64,000 bases of DNA, taken from the NCBI GenBank assembly GCA_954871525.1, contig OX940862.1:12420501-12484500 (forward strand), given 5' to 3'. Numbering within the stretch: the first letter of the stretch is position 1; each line of letters begins with the position of its first letter. A program made the translations under genes and the position numbers. Shown here piece after piece: positions 35,880-47,154 of this stretch. Origin of the DNA: Parietaria judaica (Eukaryota; Streptophyta; Magnoliopsida; Rosales; Urticaceae). The notes beneath the pieces were generated by a model, which was not told where the DNA came from, ran no database searches, and worked only from the letters and a program-made list of their open reading frames with translations.

Positions 35880-36290
35880 TGGGCCCAAAGCCCCAAACCA
35901 AACCCAAGTCATTTGGGCTTTGAAAAGCCCACCATCATTAAACGGCACGTATTTCATTGAGAGGAAGCGCTTTGACCGTTGCCCAAAAGATGCCTCATTG
36001 ATTAGACACCCAAATACAAAAAGCCTTGAAATCTCCACCGTCAGAAGCTCGACGTGATTGCAATCACGCTACGGATCAGATAGCCATCGGACGGAGCAGG
36101 ATCCCCCACGTGGAGAGTCTCGAAGTCATCGACAAGCGTGGGATCATTATGATATGACATTATCCTCTCCCTCCGAGGACCGAGCGGAAAATAGAGAAAG
36201 TGCAGGGGTGGGTTTGTAATAAGAAATAGTAGGAGAAGATGGTCAGCGTAGGGCAGAAAGAGAACGTGCAATATTATTTTGGGCCCGAAA
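35880..36290. promoter_or_regulatory. GC-richer promoter-like island with no adjacent gene
   Basis: Against an AT-rich background this 400-base block contains GGGCCCAAAG, AAGCCCA and TGGGCCC (site II-type, TGGGCC/T), a perfect G-box CCACGTGG (about 36107-36114), and the pair CCACCGTCAGA / CCATCGGACGG. Such elements are typical of promoters of growth or light-regulated plant genes. The open frames across it (35781-36271, minus) have no family match. No gene follows within reach on either strand, so it may be an orphan or relic promoter. Confidence 0.35.
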
Positions 36291-37555
36291 AAGCAATCAC
36301 ACGCTCTGCAGTGTCACAGAAATACCATAAAGTTAGAATATTATTCACTCTGACACTATATGGTAACTTTTTGCATCATTATAATTTTTATTTTTAACCA
36401 CACAACATATTTTATGTGCAAGATTCCTTATATTGTATAGCTTTTATTTATACAGGATAATAATAATATACCATAGATAATGTCTCTTTTGAATCTGTGG
36501 ACCTATTACCGATTCAAATTTGATTTAAAAATTATAATTTGACGGATTAGCACGATGAGAGTTGATTATATAACTCCGATAATCACTATATCAGATTTAG
36601 TACATTTATTATAGTTTGGTTTTTGTTTTTAATTTGATATATATATATAATTATTGTACCATTGATGAACTCTACTGATGTCTGATGACATGTCGTAACA
36701 CATTTGAATCCCATATTTTATCAAAATACAGGTTACGACATATCACAAGCCAACTTGAAAAAAAGAAGCAATTATATATAAAAACAGGATATATATATAT
36801 ATATATAATGAATTATTTAGAATTATGTGAATGTATCTAATAAACAATGGCATTCTCCGAAATTAATATATAGAACTTTTATCTCGATGTAAATAAATAT
36901 TAACGAGCATACAAACAAATAGCCATAATATAATTCATATTATATGCAAAATTAATAAATTGATTCAAGCTTTAAAAGGATTGCAAATAACAAGTAAAAA
37001 AAAACAATGAATCTATATAAATTAGTATTTGGTGATGTAATATAGAGTAGAAATGTGAAGTCTATATTAGGGAGAGTGTGACTAAGTGACAATTAATTAG
37101 ATTTAGGTGTGAAGCAGAATAAATTGACCACATGGGTCACAATAATTTATTGAATCAAGGAAGAAACATTTGCCACTATAATTGGAATTGATGCATATGA
37201 TAGTGAAATATAGTCAAAATAATCCCCACATTTAATTTTGTCACCAAATTTTGGCCTTTTTAATAGATTGACGCTAATGTCGTCCTCATCAATTTCAAAT
37301 TAGCAACTCAAAAGTACAAAACACACATCTACGAAGACTATCATCTTATTATTTATCTCCTATTAATAAAAGTGAAGTGGGCCTGACATTTTGCATTTGG
37401 GTTTTGTTTTGATATAAACAAAAAGAGAGATTTGCGTTAAAAGTATCCAAGTTTTTCAATTGCATGATATATTCCTTAACTTTTTTGATCGCCCTAATTA
37501 TTTACCAAAGATAGTAAAATTTAATATTTTTATTTATTCTCATGTGTTTCTATCA
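36291..37555. other. Spacer between the CCCH paralogues, right part
   Basis: AT-rich with a short (TA)n near 36788-36807. No supported feature until the MITE at 37564. Confidence 0.45.
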
Positions 37556-37563
37556 ACGTGGAG

Positions 37564-37721
37564 TAGAGCTGCACATTATCCGTCGCCAACCCTCGTCGCG
37601 ACTCGTCGCGGTGGTTGCCGGAGCGTCGCGACTCTCGCGACTCCGAGCTTCCGATCGCGACTCGTCGCGACTCCCCCCCCCTCTCTCTCTCTCTCCCGCT
37701 CTCTCTCTCTCTCTCTCTGAA

Positions 37722-37764
<43 letters not shown>

Positions 37765-37869
37765 GCGACTCGCCGCGACCGCCCACGCCGCGACGCGTCG
37801 CGACGTGTTTTCTCGCGGTTTTGGCGACCGAGTCGCGACGAGCCGCGGCGTTCAATGTGTGCAGCTCTA
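37564..37869. mobile_element. hAT-type MITE filled with TCGCGAC palindromic repeats (copy 2)
   Basis: A 306-bp element flanked by a perfect 8-bp duplication acgtggag (37556-37563 and 37870-37877). Ends are TAGAGCTGCACA and, inverted, TGTGCAGCTCTA, the same family as 27816-28111. It has about ten TCGCGA-type cores on both sides of a long (CT)n tract (about 37680-37762). No coding capacity; overlapping frames are repeat translation. It sits about 500 bases upstream of the second CCCH start codon. Confidence 0.88.
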
Positions 37870-37877
37870 ACGTGGAG

Positions 37878-38377
37878 TTTTTATGCGTATTCACAATTCA
37901 ATTTTTTTTTTTTTTACTTTCTTATTTATATATGTTTTGAAAATTTTCAGTTACTAAACACTTTACGAATGAGTTCATATTGACGACGACATATGAGAAA
38001 AAGGCATTCGAAAATGCAAATTAAAAAACCTGCAATTAATATTCGGATACATGTTACACTATTTTGAAAAAGCTGAATACTTATACCGCAATTAAAAAAA
38101 TGGGTATTCGTGAATCATGTTGAATATATACAGTGATATATATTATATGATATAGTTTAATATAATACGACCACATTAGTGATGTTTTAGAGTGTTGACA
38201 ATTACCCCTCTGAAGTAGATCTGATATCTACCACTCTCACTCTACACAGAGAGAGAGGAGAGAGAGAGAGCTCGTCTTCTTCTTCAACACTCGAAAACCC
38301 TACTGATACTGAGTCCGCTCCTTCCTCCGACGAAGAATCAGAGATAAGAAAGTCCGGTCCTTTCTCTCTTCTCCGCC
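37878..38377 (+). promoter_or_regulatory. Promoter and leader region of second CCCH gene
   Basis: Five hundred bases between the MITE and the start codon. The last 140 bases are GA/CT-rich (leader), with a (GA)n run at about 38249-38269. Upstream is AT-rich; no single TATA box can be chosen. Confidence 0.4.
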
Positions 38378-40674
38378 ATGGGCTCCTACGAAGCTTCGAA
38401 CATGATATACGCGAAGGTGAAGAGCTTAGATCCGGACAACGCCTCCAAAATCATGGGCTACATTCTCCTCCAGGACCTCGCCGACAAGGACCTCATGCGC
38501 CTCGCTTGCGGCCCCGACAGCCTCCTCCACGCGCTCGTCGTACGCGCCAAAATCCACCTCAACCTCGCCGGCAACACCTCCTCGGCGCCGGCCTCGCCGT
38601 CGCCGCTCAACCCCATCTCCCGCCCCTCGAACCCCTTCTCCCAGTCCTCGCCGCGGCTCATCTCCAATGGCTTCCCTTCCTCACCATCCTCCTCCTCGTG
38701 GCTCTCCACCACAAGCAGCCCCAAGTCGAACCCTCTCGTCTCCTACGCCTCCTCGTCGTCGTTCGCCGGCGGCGGCGACGGCGAGCTCATCGACGAGGGC
38801 CAGCTCAGCGACTACCTCTCGTTCCTCTCCGAGGACGCCGCCGCGTCGCACCACTCCAACAGCGACGCGCACTTCCACCGGCGGAGCTTCTCGGCGAGCG
38901 ACGCTTCGCTCGGCTCCGACGACTTCGGGGCCGGTGGTGCAGGGTTCAAGCCGTGCCTGTACTTCGCGAGGGGTTTCTGTAAGAACGGGAACGGGTGCAA
39001 ATTCGCGCATTGCGGATTCGGCGAGGGGGTTGAGGTTGGGTCGCCGGGGAAATTTGAAGGCTTCGAGCAGTATGAGGAAGCGGTGAGGATGAAGCTCGCT
39101 GCGGCGCAGCAGCAGCGGCTCATGGCGGGTTTGTCGCCTTCTTTCTACAACAAGTACATGAATTTCCTCATGCAACAGCAGCAACAACATGATCCACAGA
39201 GGTATATAATGTATCTATATATATGTCAGTATTATTGTGTTTATAAGCTTGTTTCTATTGAGGGTTACCGAGCTGTGTTGGTCTTGGGCTTTGCAGAAGT
39301 ATGATGGGAGATGAAATTTACAAGCTTGGTCGTTGCAGACCCGAGAGGAACGATTTCTTATCAATGGCGTCGTTCGAGAAGATGAATTCGGCTTCCAGGC
39401 AGATCTACTTGACTTTCCCAGCCGAAAGTACTTTCAAGGACGAAGATGTTTCCGAGTATTTCAAGTAAATTTCTTGTTCTTATTACTAATATCGCCATTG
39501 TCAAATGTCGATGCCGTTGTTGTTAAGCTTAGAGTAGGGATTGAATAGTCTATTTTTATGTTTTTGAAGCAAGTTTGGACCGGTTCAAGATGTGAGGATT
39601 CCGTACCAGCAGAAACGAATGTTTGGCTTTGTTACGTTCGTCCACCCGGAAACCGTGAGGTACATTCTCTCCAAGGGGAATCCTCACTTCATATGCGAGT
39701 CTCGAGTGCTCGTCAAGCCGTACAAAGAGAAGGGCAAGATCCTCGACAAGTATGTGCATTTACTTGCTGTCGCATTGTGTTCGATCGGGTTCATGTCGAA
39801 ATCTCGATGCGGGAATTGAGATTCGTGTATAATGCAGGAGACAGCAGCATCATCAACAACAGCAAATTGAGAGAGGCGATTACTCGTCGTGTTTGAGTCC
39901 TTCGGCGCTCGATAGAGAGAATTACGATCTGCCAGCTGGTAAATACTATTACCTAACGATTCCTCGTTTTTTCAAATTAATTTCTGGAATTTAATTTTTT
40001 TGTCCGTTATAGGAGGAAGAATGTTTTACAGTGCGCAAGAAATTCTCTTTCGAAGAAAGATGGAGCAACAAGCGGAGCTTCAACAGGCCATCGAGATCCA
40101 AGGAAGGCGGTTGATGAATCTTCAGCTCCCAGAGTTCAAGAACGATCGGTTGCATCATCATCAGAGAAGTCTCTCGGTCGGTGCTTCCGTTCACTTACAG
40201 CAATCCCTCTCTCTTGGTAGTCAAAATCGGAATGCGAATCTTCCATTTGATTCAATTGAGCAGGAAATCGCAGAAGGTTTGTTAAAAACAGACCACAAAT
40301 TAGGTATTCTTCCGAGTAAAATCTGATGATTGTTTTTTCCTCCAATAGGCCATGATCACCAAGAGGAAGAGGCTTTAACTTCTGTTCTTGACGATCGCAT
40401 TGAGCAGATTTTCATCCCCGACGATCTCGATCTTCACAAAAAGTATGATTCTATATAAACCAAATTTTCAGTTTTGCCTTAATTTTTCGTAATGATGCTA
40501 ATATGTTTCTCGTTTGTGTTTCGGAATCTTGTCACGAGCAGTGTAGAACAGGCCCTTCCTGATAACCTCTTCGCTTCTCCCACTAAATCGGCCGGTGAAC
40601 GTTGTTCTGACTTCATCACCGCCGAGAAGGAGGAGGTTGACGAATTTCCCACATCGCCTAACAAAACCAACTAG
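38378..40674 (+). CDS. CCCH zinc-finger and RRM protein (AtC3H46/C3H53-like), second paralogue
   Basis: Paralogue of the gene at 30342, same strand, with seven exons at matching places: 38378-39201, 39297-39464, 39570-39749, 39838-39938, 40013-40276, 40349-40442, 40542-40674; in phase, about 587 residues. N-terminal block [30 protein letters not shown] (about 21-50). The Ser/Pro-rich linker is longer than in the first copy and includes an acidic [15 protein letters not shown] segment. The CCCH finger is C193, C201, C207, H211 (C-x7-C-x5-C-x3-H). The RRM spans about 308-385 ([16 protein letters not shown]). A Gln-rich segment, [27 protein letters not shown] and the C-terminal [12 protein letters not shown] motif follow. 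The exon 3 acceptor is GAAG then C, giving [14 protein letters not shown] binding is known for the domains; targets are unknown. Confidence 0.92.
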
Positions 40675-41999
40675 TCGGTAATGCTTTAAATTTCAATTTC
40701 AACGGCAATAGTAATTGAAGTCGAGATATTAGAAAGCCGGTTTACTTATAACTAAAACACGCTTCTCGACGTAGGTTCTTTTTACATGTAACGACGAGCA
40801 TGGATAGCAGAGATTAACTTTTCTAGGTAAGTCTCTACATCACTAGTGCTGTAATTGGGTGGCAAATGTACCTAAGTTTTTGCGCACACGGTAAATATAC
40901 GTAAGTTTCAATACTATAAGCACACAGATTCTGTCCAATTTGAATCCAACTTTCTTAGAGATGCTTAAAGTATTGAAATTTGAGTATAATTATCAAATTA
41001 CGAAATTACCCTTTGTTGATAAGTTTTGATTTGGTTTATGCAGAAAAGTAGAAGCATAGACAAGGAAGAAACAAAGTTAGGTGTATAGCTGAACCATACC
41101 AAGATGAGAGAGAGAGAGAGAGTGAGAGATCTACTACTACATCATCGTCTATACATACTTCTAACAGGAAAAAAGAAAATACATATTTCATACGTATAAA
41201 GGGAAGAAGATGAAATGACTCCTGATTTTCTTTTTTTTTTTTTTGGTGTCAACTTTCTGCACTCTCTTTTTAATGTTGTGCTTGGACCACATACAGACTA
41301 GTTATAGTAGGACTGTATAATGTAATACAATTTTATCCACACATCTTTTCTCTCTGGTTATACACTATGTTTTATTATTACATCAAAGATTGTTTGTCAC
41401 ACAGTGAAGAGGGTAAGATGGGAATTATATATTGGAAAGATCCTTTTTCAGGGGGTGTTGAACTTGATTGTTCCTTTGTTACTGTGAATCCACTCACATG
41501 GTCACAGTGAGGGTTTTGTTTCTAGGCAATATAGTAATGAGGATTGGCAGAGGAGGAGGGAGGGGTAGAGGGGGGATTTCACTTGGGTGATGATCAGATC
41601 AGAGCTCACTTTAGGAGAGTGTTTTGTCACATATTGTTTGAGTGAGGAAAGGCCCACATGTGGGCTTTGTCACATGGGTGCTGACATTTGTATAAAAAGC
41701 TCACTCCTTTCCCTTTCAGTTTATTGAAATCTTTGTTTCTTAATCTCCCTCTGTTTTATGGAAGCTTGAGCCTTGAGCCCCCTTTTGTATTTAATTAATT
41801 TCAAAAATCCATCTTCTTCATATTTATATATATATATATATACACATTGGAATGGTCCCATTGTCAAGGGTACATGCGGGAATAGTCCTTAAAAAAAAGA
41901 CCCGGAGTTATCATGCTATTGCAATTTTTAATCGTAGTAATAGTCCTTGACCGTTAAATTAGATGGAAATATTAATCGTAATAATTTTTATATTATATG

Positions 42000-42030
<31 letters not shown>

Positions 42031-45000
42031 TGGATTAGCTTAAGACTAATGTGCTACAAATCCCTGCATGTGCTTCTTTTAAAGTGGCTCTAATCTAGAA
42101 CCAACAATTTGGTGAAAATGAGATTTTTTTTTTAATCCAATATGTATAGGGAAGAAAGGACACTTTTTGGTACTATTGTACACATATACTCTACTTGTAT
42201 TATTTCTAATTGTACACTTTTATTTTAATCAACCAAAAAGAAAAAGTTGAGAAAAAGAAAGAAAACCCTGATGAGAATTCTAAGTTTGTTCAAATGGGAT
42301 ACAGTTGCCATGCATTTAGATTTTTGGGCACTAGAGAACAAAAAAACACATCTGATGGGTAGATAGTGTCACTTTTAAAAGCTAGTTTGTCTGAAGAAAA
42401 TGGCCAAAGATTGATGATGAACAAGAATATTAATGAAACAAAGTTTGAAGAACCAACGATGTTATTGATTTTCAACGACTCTAATCACTGCCGCACTGCG
42501 TCCTTTTCGGACATCTAAATCTAATAAATAAAAACAATTAGAGAAGCAATACCATAAAAAATGATAAAAAATAAACACATTTAAGCACTTTATTAATATT
42601 ATTGCTACCGTTATTATTTGCCTATATATATGATGTTTATGTAGTGTCACCAGCTAATAAATTGGTGACGAAAAAGAAAAAGCCGCTCAAGAGTTGAAAT
42701 TGTATCATGACTCCTTTTTATTCATGGAGAAAATAGGGGTACTAAAAAAATAAAGGTGATAATATTGACCCGGGGACACATGCACGATATGATGTAAATG
42801 AGTTTGTATTACGAGATAGTTGTGATCTAATTAGACACAATCAAAATAAAAAGCACATTAAATGGAGGAAAAAAAAAATCTTACAACTTGAATACCAAAA
42901 CGAGGCACACCACGGGGTGCAAATGATTTTCGATTGCATTTAAAGAATTCTTAATCATGACGAATAGGGTTAGTCCTTTTAAATATCAGGTGAACACGAT
43001 TCGACAAAACATGAACACGACACGATACATAATACAATAATAACAATTAAATCCTACAAATTAGAAACGAATGAGAGACACCACACGGTACAAATATATT
43101 TAGTTGACTTTTAATGAATCTGAATCTAATCGTATCGTATCGAATTCAATCAGATTGGATAACGACAACTCAATGACTAATGTGATCTACTTAAAAGAGG
43201 ATTAAAAATAAATATAATAAGGGAATGATTATAACACGATAAGAATACGTTATTGTAAAATCCTAAAAAATATATTTAAATTAAATATAACTGTAATCCA
43301 AACACTAATGAGAAACATGAGTGGTAATTCCCTATAGACGACAGTGAAATCGTGCAATATAATTATGAGGTGACACTTAAGCTTTCATACCAAACCCTAA
43401 TTAAAGAAAGGAGTGATATATCAGACTGATCTCATGCTCAATCTATTAACTATATTTGTTTATATATAATATATATATGTGTGTACGGATCATATCATGC
43501 ATTCATGCTTTGTATTGTAGTTCATGCATGCAATGATCATATTAAATCATTAACTTAGCCACTTAGGTAACTAACTAGTGGGTTCAGTAAAAAAAGATGA
43601 AAAAAAGTGAGTAAAAACTAAAAACTGTGTCATGATTATATCATAAGAGTGTAGAATTATTCACACTATGATGCGACACAGTGAAAAGTAATTATTTAGT
43701 TATGATTAAAGTCACATGAGTACGTACGTGACATCACACAGTAATATACTAATATTAGCCTATATTTCACAAACTATATTTACAAAAGCTATTTGCTGTC
43801 AATTATATATGAATTCTCATTTAATCATTAAAAAATCATAGATAAACTGAAGTTGAGACCAGTGAGATATTGCCACAGTACTACCAGTTAGCAGATAAGA
43901 AGAAAATAAAAATTAATAATATTGTGGCACAACTGTAGGTTTTAAAAGCCTAACATTAATTTTCTAAAAAAAAAACAACATAAAAAAAATCTTCACAAAA
44001 GAAAAAAAAAAAAAAAGTAAGAAAAATTATCACGCGGGCAAATTGGCTTTGAGCAAACGGTAGAACATACCTCAATAATTTTTTCAAAATACGATAATTT
44101 ACAAAGTTGATCATGTTCTAATCCAATCTTTTAATTTATGTTTTTCAAAACTTGTTAATAACTAAATTGAAGTTTTTAGTATACTATAAAAAAATTGTCA
44201 CAACAACACTTGAAAGGAGTGGCGGTCTCTTTTTAACAACGTTCAATTTTTATTATTTTTATACATTAATTATCCCGTCACATCGCTCTTACCCTCCCTC
44301 GGTGTATGCATATCCGAGCCCGTCGCCGGTTCGAAGATAAATGAGAGAGTGAGAGACCGTCAAGAACAAATAATGGCAGATTGATGATCCATTATTAAAT
44401 GGTAGTTGTTGTGAGCATACAAGTCCATGAGAATAGAGACCTAAAAAAGGGTGTGTTCACAGCTTCTGACTCTTCCTTTTTGCTTAACACAAAAAGGGTT
44501 AAATGGTGATCGTCACGCTTGGTTATGTGCCTATTCATATTTTGGAACATGCATATTCCAATCTATAAAGTTCTCATTTTTTTTAATTAAATATGTAACA
44601 GTCCCTTTGTTAGCCTTTCAAAAACTGTTTCTTCTTTGGGAGATGAAACAAAAAACACTGATCTTTGCTTTGATTGAAAGAAAGATAAGAAACAGCAATA
44701 TTCATATTCTGATTCCCATAGATGGGACAAGAGCTTAAATTGTGAAAGCCCAGAAAAATAGTTGTTTTTGTATTTTCGTAAATTCATATTACACTATATT
44801 TTTATATGTATATTTATTATTTTGGTAGAAATTTATTTTATAATATTAAAAAGTAATATATTACCTCATATACTTTCAAAAAAATACGAAAAAGTAAAAA
44901 TTATAGTGTGAAGCGCGCGAGGTTTGATAATATCTTCTTAATCATGTTTATTATTTTTAGTTCATCTTGATGGTTATTGAATTATTAGATTCTTTGATTA

Positions 45001-45590
45001 ATTTTATAATAGTCTCGTATAATGTTGTTCGATAATTGGCCGATAGAAGTACTCCCGGGTAGGTATTTTTTGTGCACAATTTAACGATTTTCGTCATTCG
45101 CAATCGCCTAATACGCTACTAAATTTACTTTTGAGTAAGTGTAGTTACGAAATATTCAACTTTTTTAACAACGTAACACTAGAATTTCACAATTTAGTAT
45201 TTCTGTTGTGTATTTTTTTTTTCTTCCGGACTTCGGACAAGATGCTAATTTTAAGCTGAAGGAAAAAAAAATACAAAGAAAAAATAATTAGAGAGAGGTG
45301 TGTAGGGTAGGGCCCAGAAAATCTATGTACCAAAATCTGTGACACGTCACACAAGTGTTGTTGCACAAAAATGGAAACAATATTATGGTCCTTTCTTTAT
45401 GGAAAATTACACAAAAATATATCAATCACATTACAGGAGAGGTGATCAGTCTTCGAAGAAAGTCATCACATGAATAGTGTATCATCGAGAAACGAAATGC
45501 TCGTTTTCTAAGCGCGACACCTGGCACCACTTTCTTTACGAGGCCTTGGGTTATTTAAGGTTCGTGCTTTGAGGCAAATTCACATCACAA
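40675..45590. other. Large gene-poor region after the second CCCH gene
   Basis: Starts with the 3' UTR of the CCCH gene. It holds (TA)n at 41824-41842 and ATA-repeats at 42005-42026. A TATAAAA motif at about 41692 follows a CACATGTGGG block but no reading frame follows it. The rest is AT-rich with short frames lacking support. A block at about 44210-44340 is slightly GC-richer and unexplained. Confidence 0.45.
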
Positions 45591-45660
45591 TAAGATCAAG
45601 AACCAGTCAAGGGACGATTGAGTTGAGAGAGACTCTTTTGCTTGTGAAAAAAGGTACTAT
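45530..45660 (+). promoter_or_regulatory. Probable promoter and leader start of the small coiled-coil gene
   Basis: A TATTTAAGG TATA-like motif at about 45552-45560 is followed by a purine-rich stretch ending in AAAAAAGGTACTATAG, which contains a possible splice donor. This would be a leader exon with a roughly 1-kb intron before the coding exon at 46645. Inferred from sequence style only. Confidence 0.3.
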
Positions 45661-46644
45661 AGATAAATTATAATATGTGATATCATCCATTAGTAACACA
45701 TAATCGGCTGATTTTTTTTATTGCATTAAAAGAAAGTGTAAATTTTGTCTTACAGATACCCGAGTCTAACTATTATGTATACAGTTTCACCCGGGGTCTG
45801 GGGCGGGACATACATCGATCAAAGATCGATTGTCTACCCTTTTTAATATTGTTTGAAAATATCTTCAAATTTGTATTATTCGCCTCCTAAATTTTCACCA
45901 CGGATCTTCACTTGCATGCATGTTGATTGCTTGTCTCTGCAAGGTCTCTTAATTTCAAACACACATCTTCTTTTCCCTATAGTTTAGAGCATATTATAAG
46001 AGCAAAATATAATACTTGTATAAATTGGATTTTCTTTTCATAAAAGTTTCTAGTGTTTTCAAGAGTCCTCTTAGTTATAAGAGATAAACTTGAGCCTCCA
46101 AATGTATAGTTTTCATTGGCATTTGTGAAATCTAGAATATCTCAAAATAAAATTTTAAAAAATTAGATAGAACTTGCATCAATTTTCGTTCTAAAGCCTA
46201 TAAATAATACAATTAATGCATCATATACGAGTAAGGAAAAGTTCGTTTGGGGTAATAACGAAAAATTAGAAATTCAAGTAAAAAAAAAAAGAATTTAATA
46301 CTAATTAATATCACTGTAATTTTATTTTTATTTTCTGAAAAATTTAGGATATTGAAGATGTTTTCTTGAGCCCAACGATATGTAAGTAAGCTAAACATGA
46401 AATGGTTTATCGGAAAGGATAATACTGAAAGTCTGATATCATTGACTCGAAGATAATGAAATTTGACTTTTCAAACTTCAAGAAATTGAGTTAATGTTTG
46501 CCTTAATTACAACCACACTAATCGCTATACATTTATTATTCTTATATATATATATATATATGAATATTCACTAACTTTTTTTTTTTTTTGCAAATTTGTT
46601 TAGTTTCAACATTCAACAATTAGTCTTGAGGTTTTGAAGTGAAA

Positions 46645-47154
46645 ATGGAGGGGACAAGCTCTAAGAACATCCTCACAGGTAAATATCTCCGTCCGCGGAA
46701 TACCGCGAGTCCTCGGTGGGCTTCGATGGTACTCCGCTGAACGTTTTTGTTTTGTATATATATATAATCTAAGAAGACTAAGAGCAGTGGGGACTCGTGG
46801 AACCAGATGATTCACGGTCCACGGTTTAGGATTCCCTTCCGTGAAAGCTCTAGCCAGAAGTTGCTTGTCGCGTGGCTCCGTCCCAAGTTTATTAATCCGT
46901 GAATACGTGTTTTAGTTGGGAGGGAAGTATCAGAAATGGAAGAGCTAAGGAAAGAGCTTGAGATGAAAATGTCGAGGATCGAAGAGCTGAAGAGAAAAGT
47001 GGAGAGTTCGAAGAGTTGCTTGGAGGGAAAGAAACGACAAGTCCCAGAGGCGAAAATGGAAGCTTTCAAGAGCCTGGTTGACAAGTACAACGCCATGAGA
47101 GAGGAGCACAATGCTTTGCTTGCCAAGGAATTAGCCAAATTATCAGACAATTGA
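46645..47154 (+). CDS. Small coiled-coil protein, function unknown
   Basis: Two coding exons, 46645-46678 and 46916-47154, joined by a GT-AG intron of 237 bases; the junction keeps frame and yields 90 residues beginning MEGTSSKNILT. The C-terminal 75 residues are almost all helical and charged, with a coiled-coil pattern (MEELRKELEMKMSRIEELKRKVESS, then a second helix FKSLVDKYNAMREEHNALLAKELAKL). No signal peptide or membrane segment. I do not recognise a family; composition and codon use look like real coding sequence and unlike the AT-rich surroundings. If the splice is wrong, a 72-residue product from the ATG at 46936 remains. Confidence 0.6.

Noticed and set aside
35781..36271. Two minus-strand frames of about 80 codons
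   Set aside because: They lie over a promoter-like island and match no family; they do not join by a convincing splice.
37460..37983. Leu/Ser- and Arg/Glu-rich frames in both strands
   Set aside because: Repeat translation inside the second TCGCGAC element.
41685..41770. TATAAAA motif that looked like a gene start
   Set aside because: The first ATG downstream gives only a two-codon frame (MEA? ends at once at TGA) and no exon follows.
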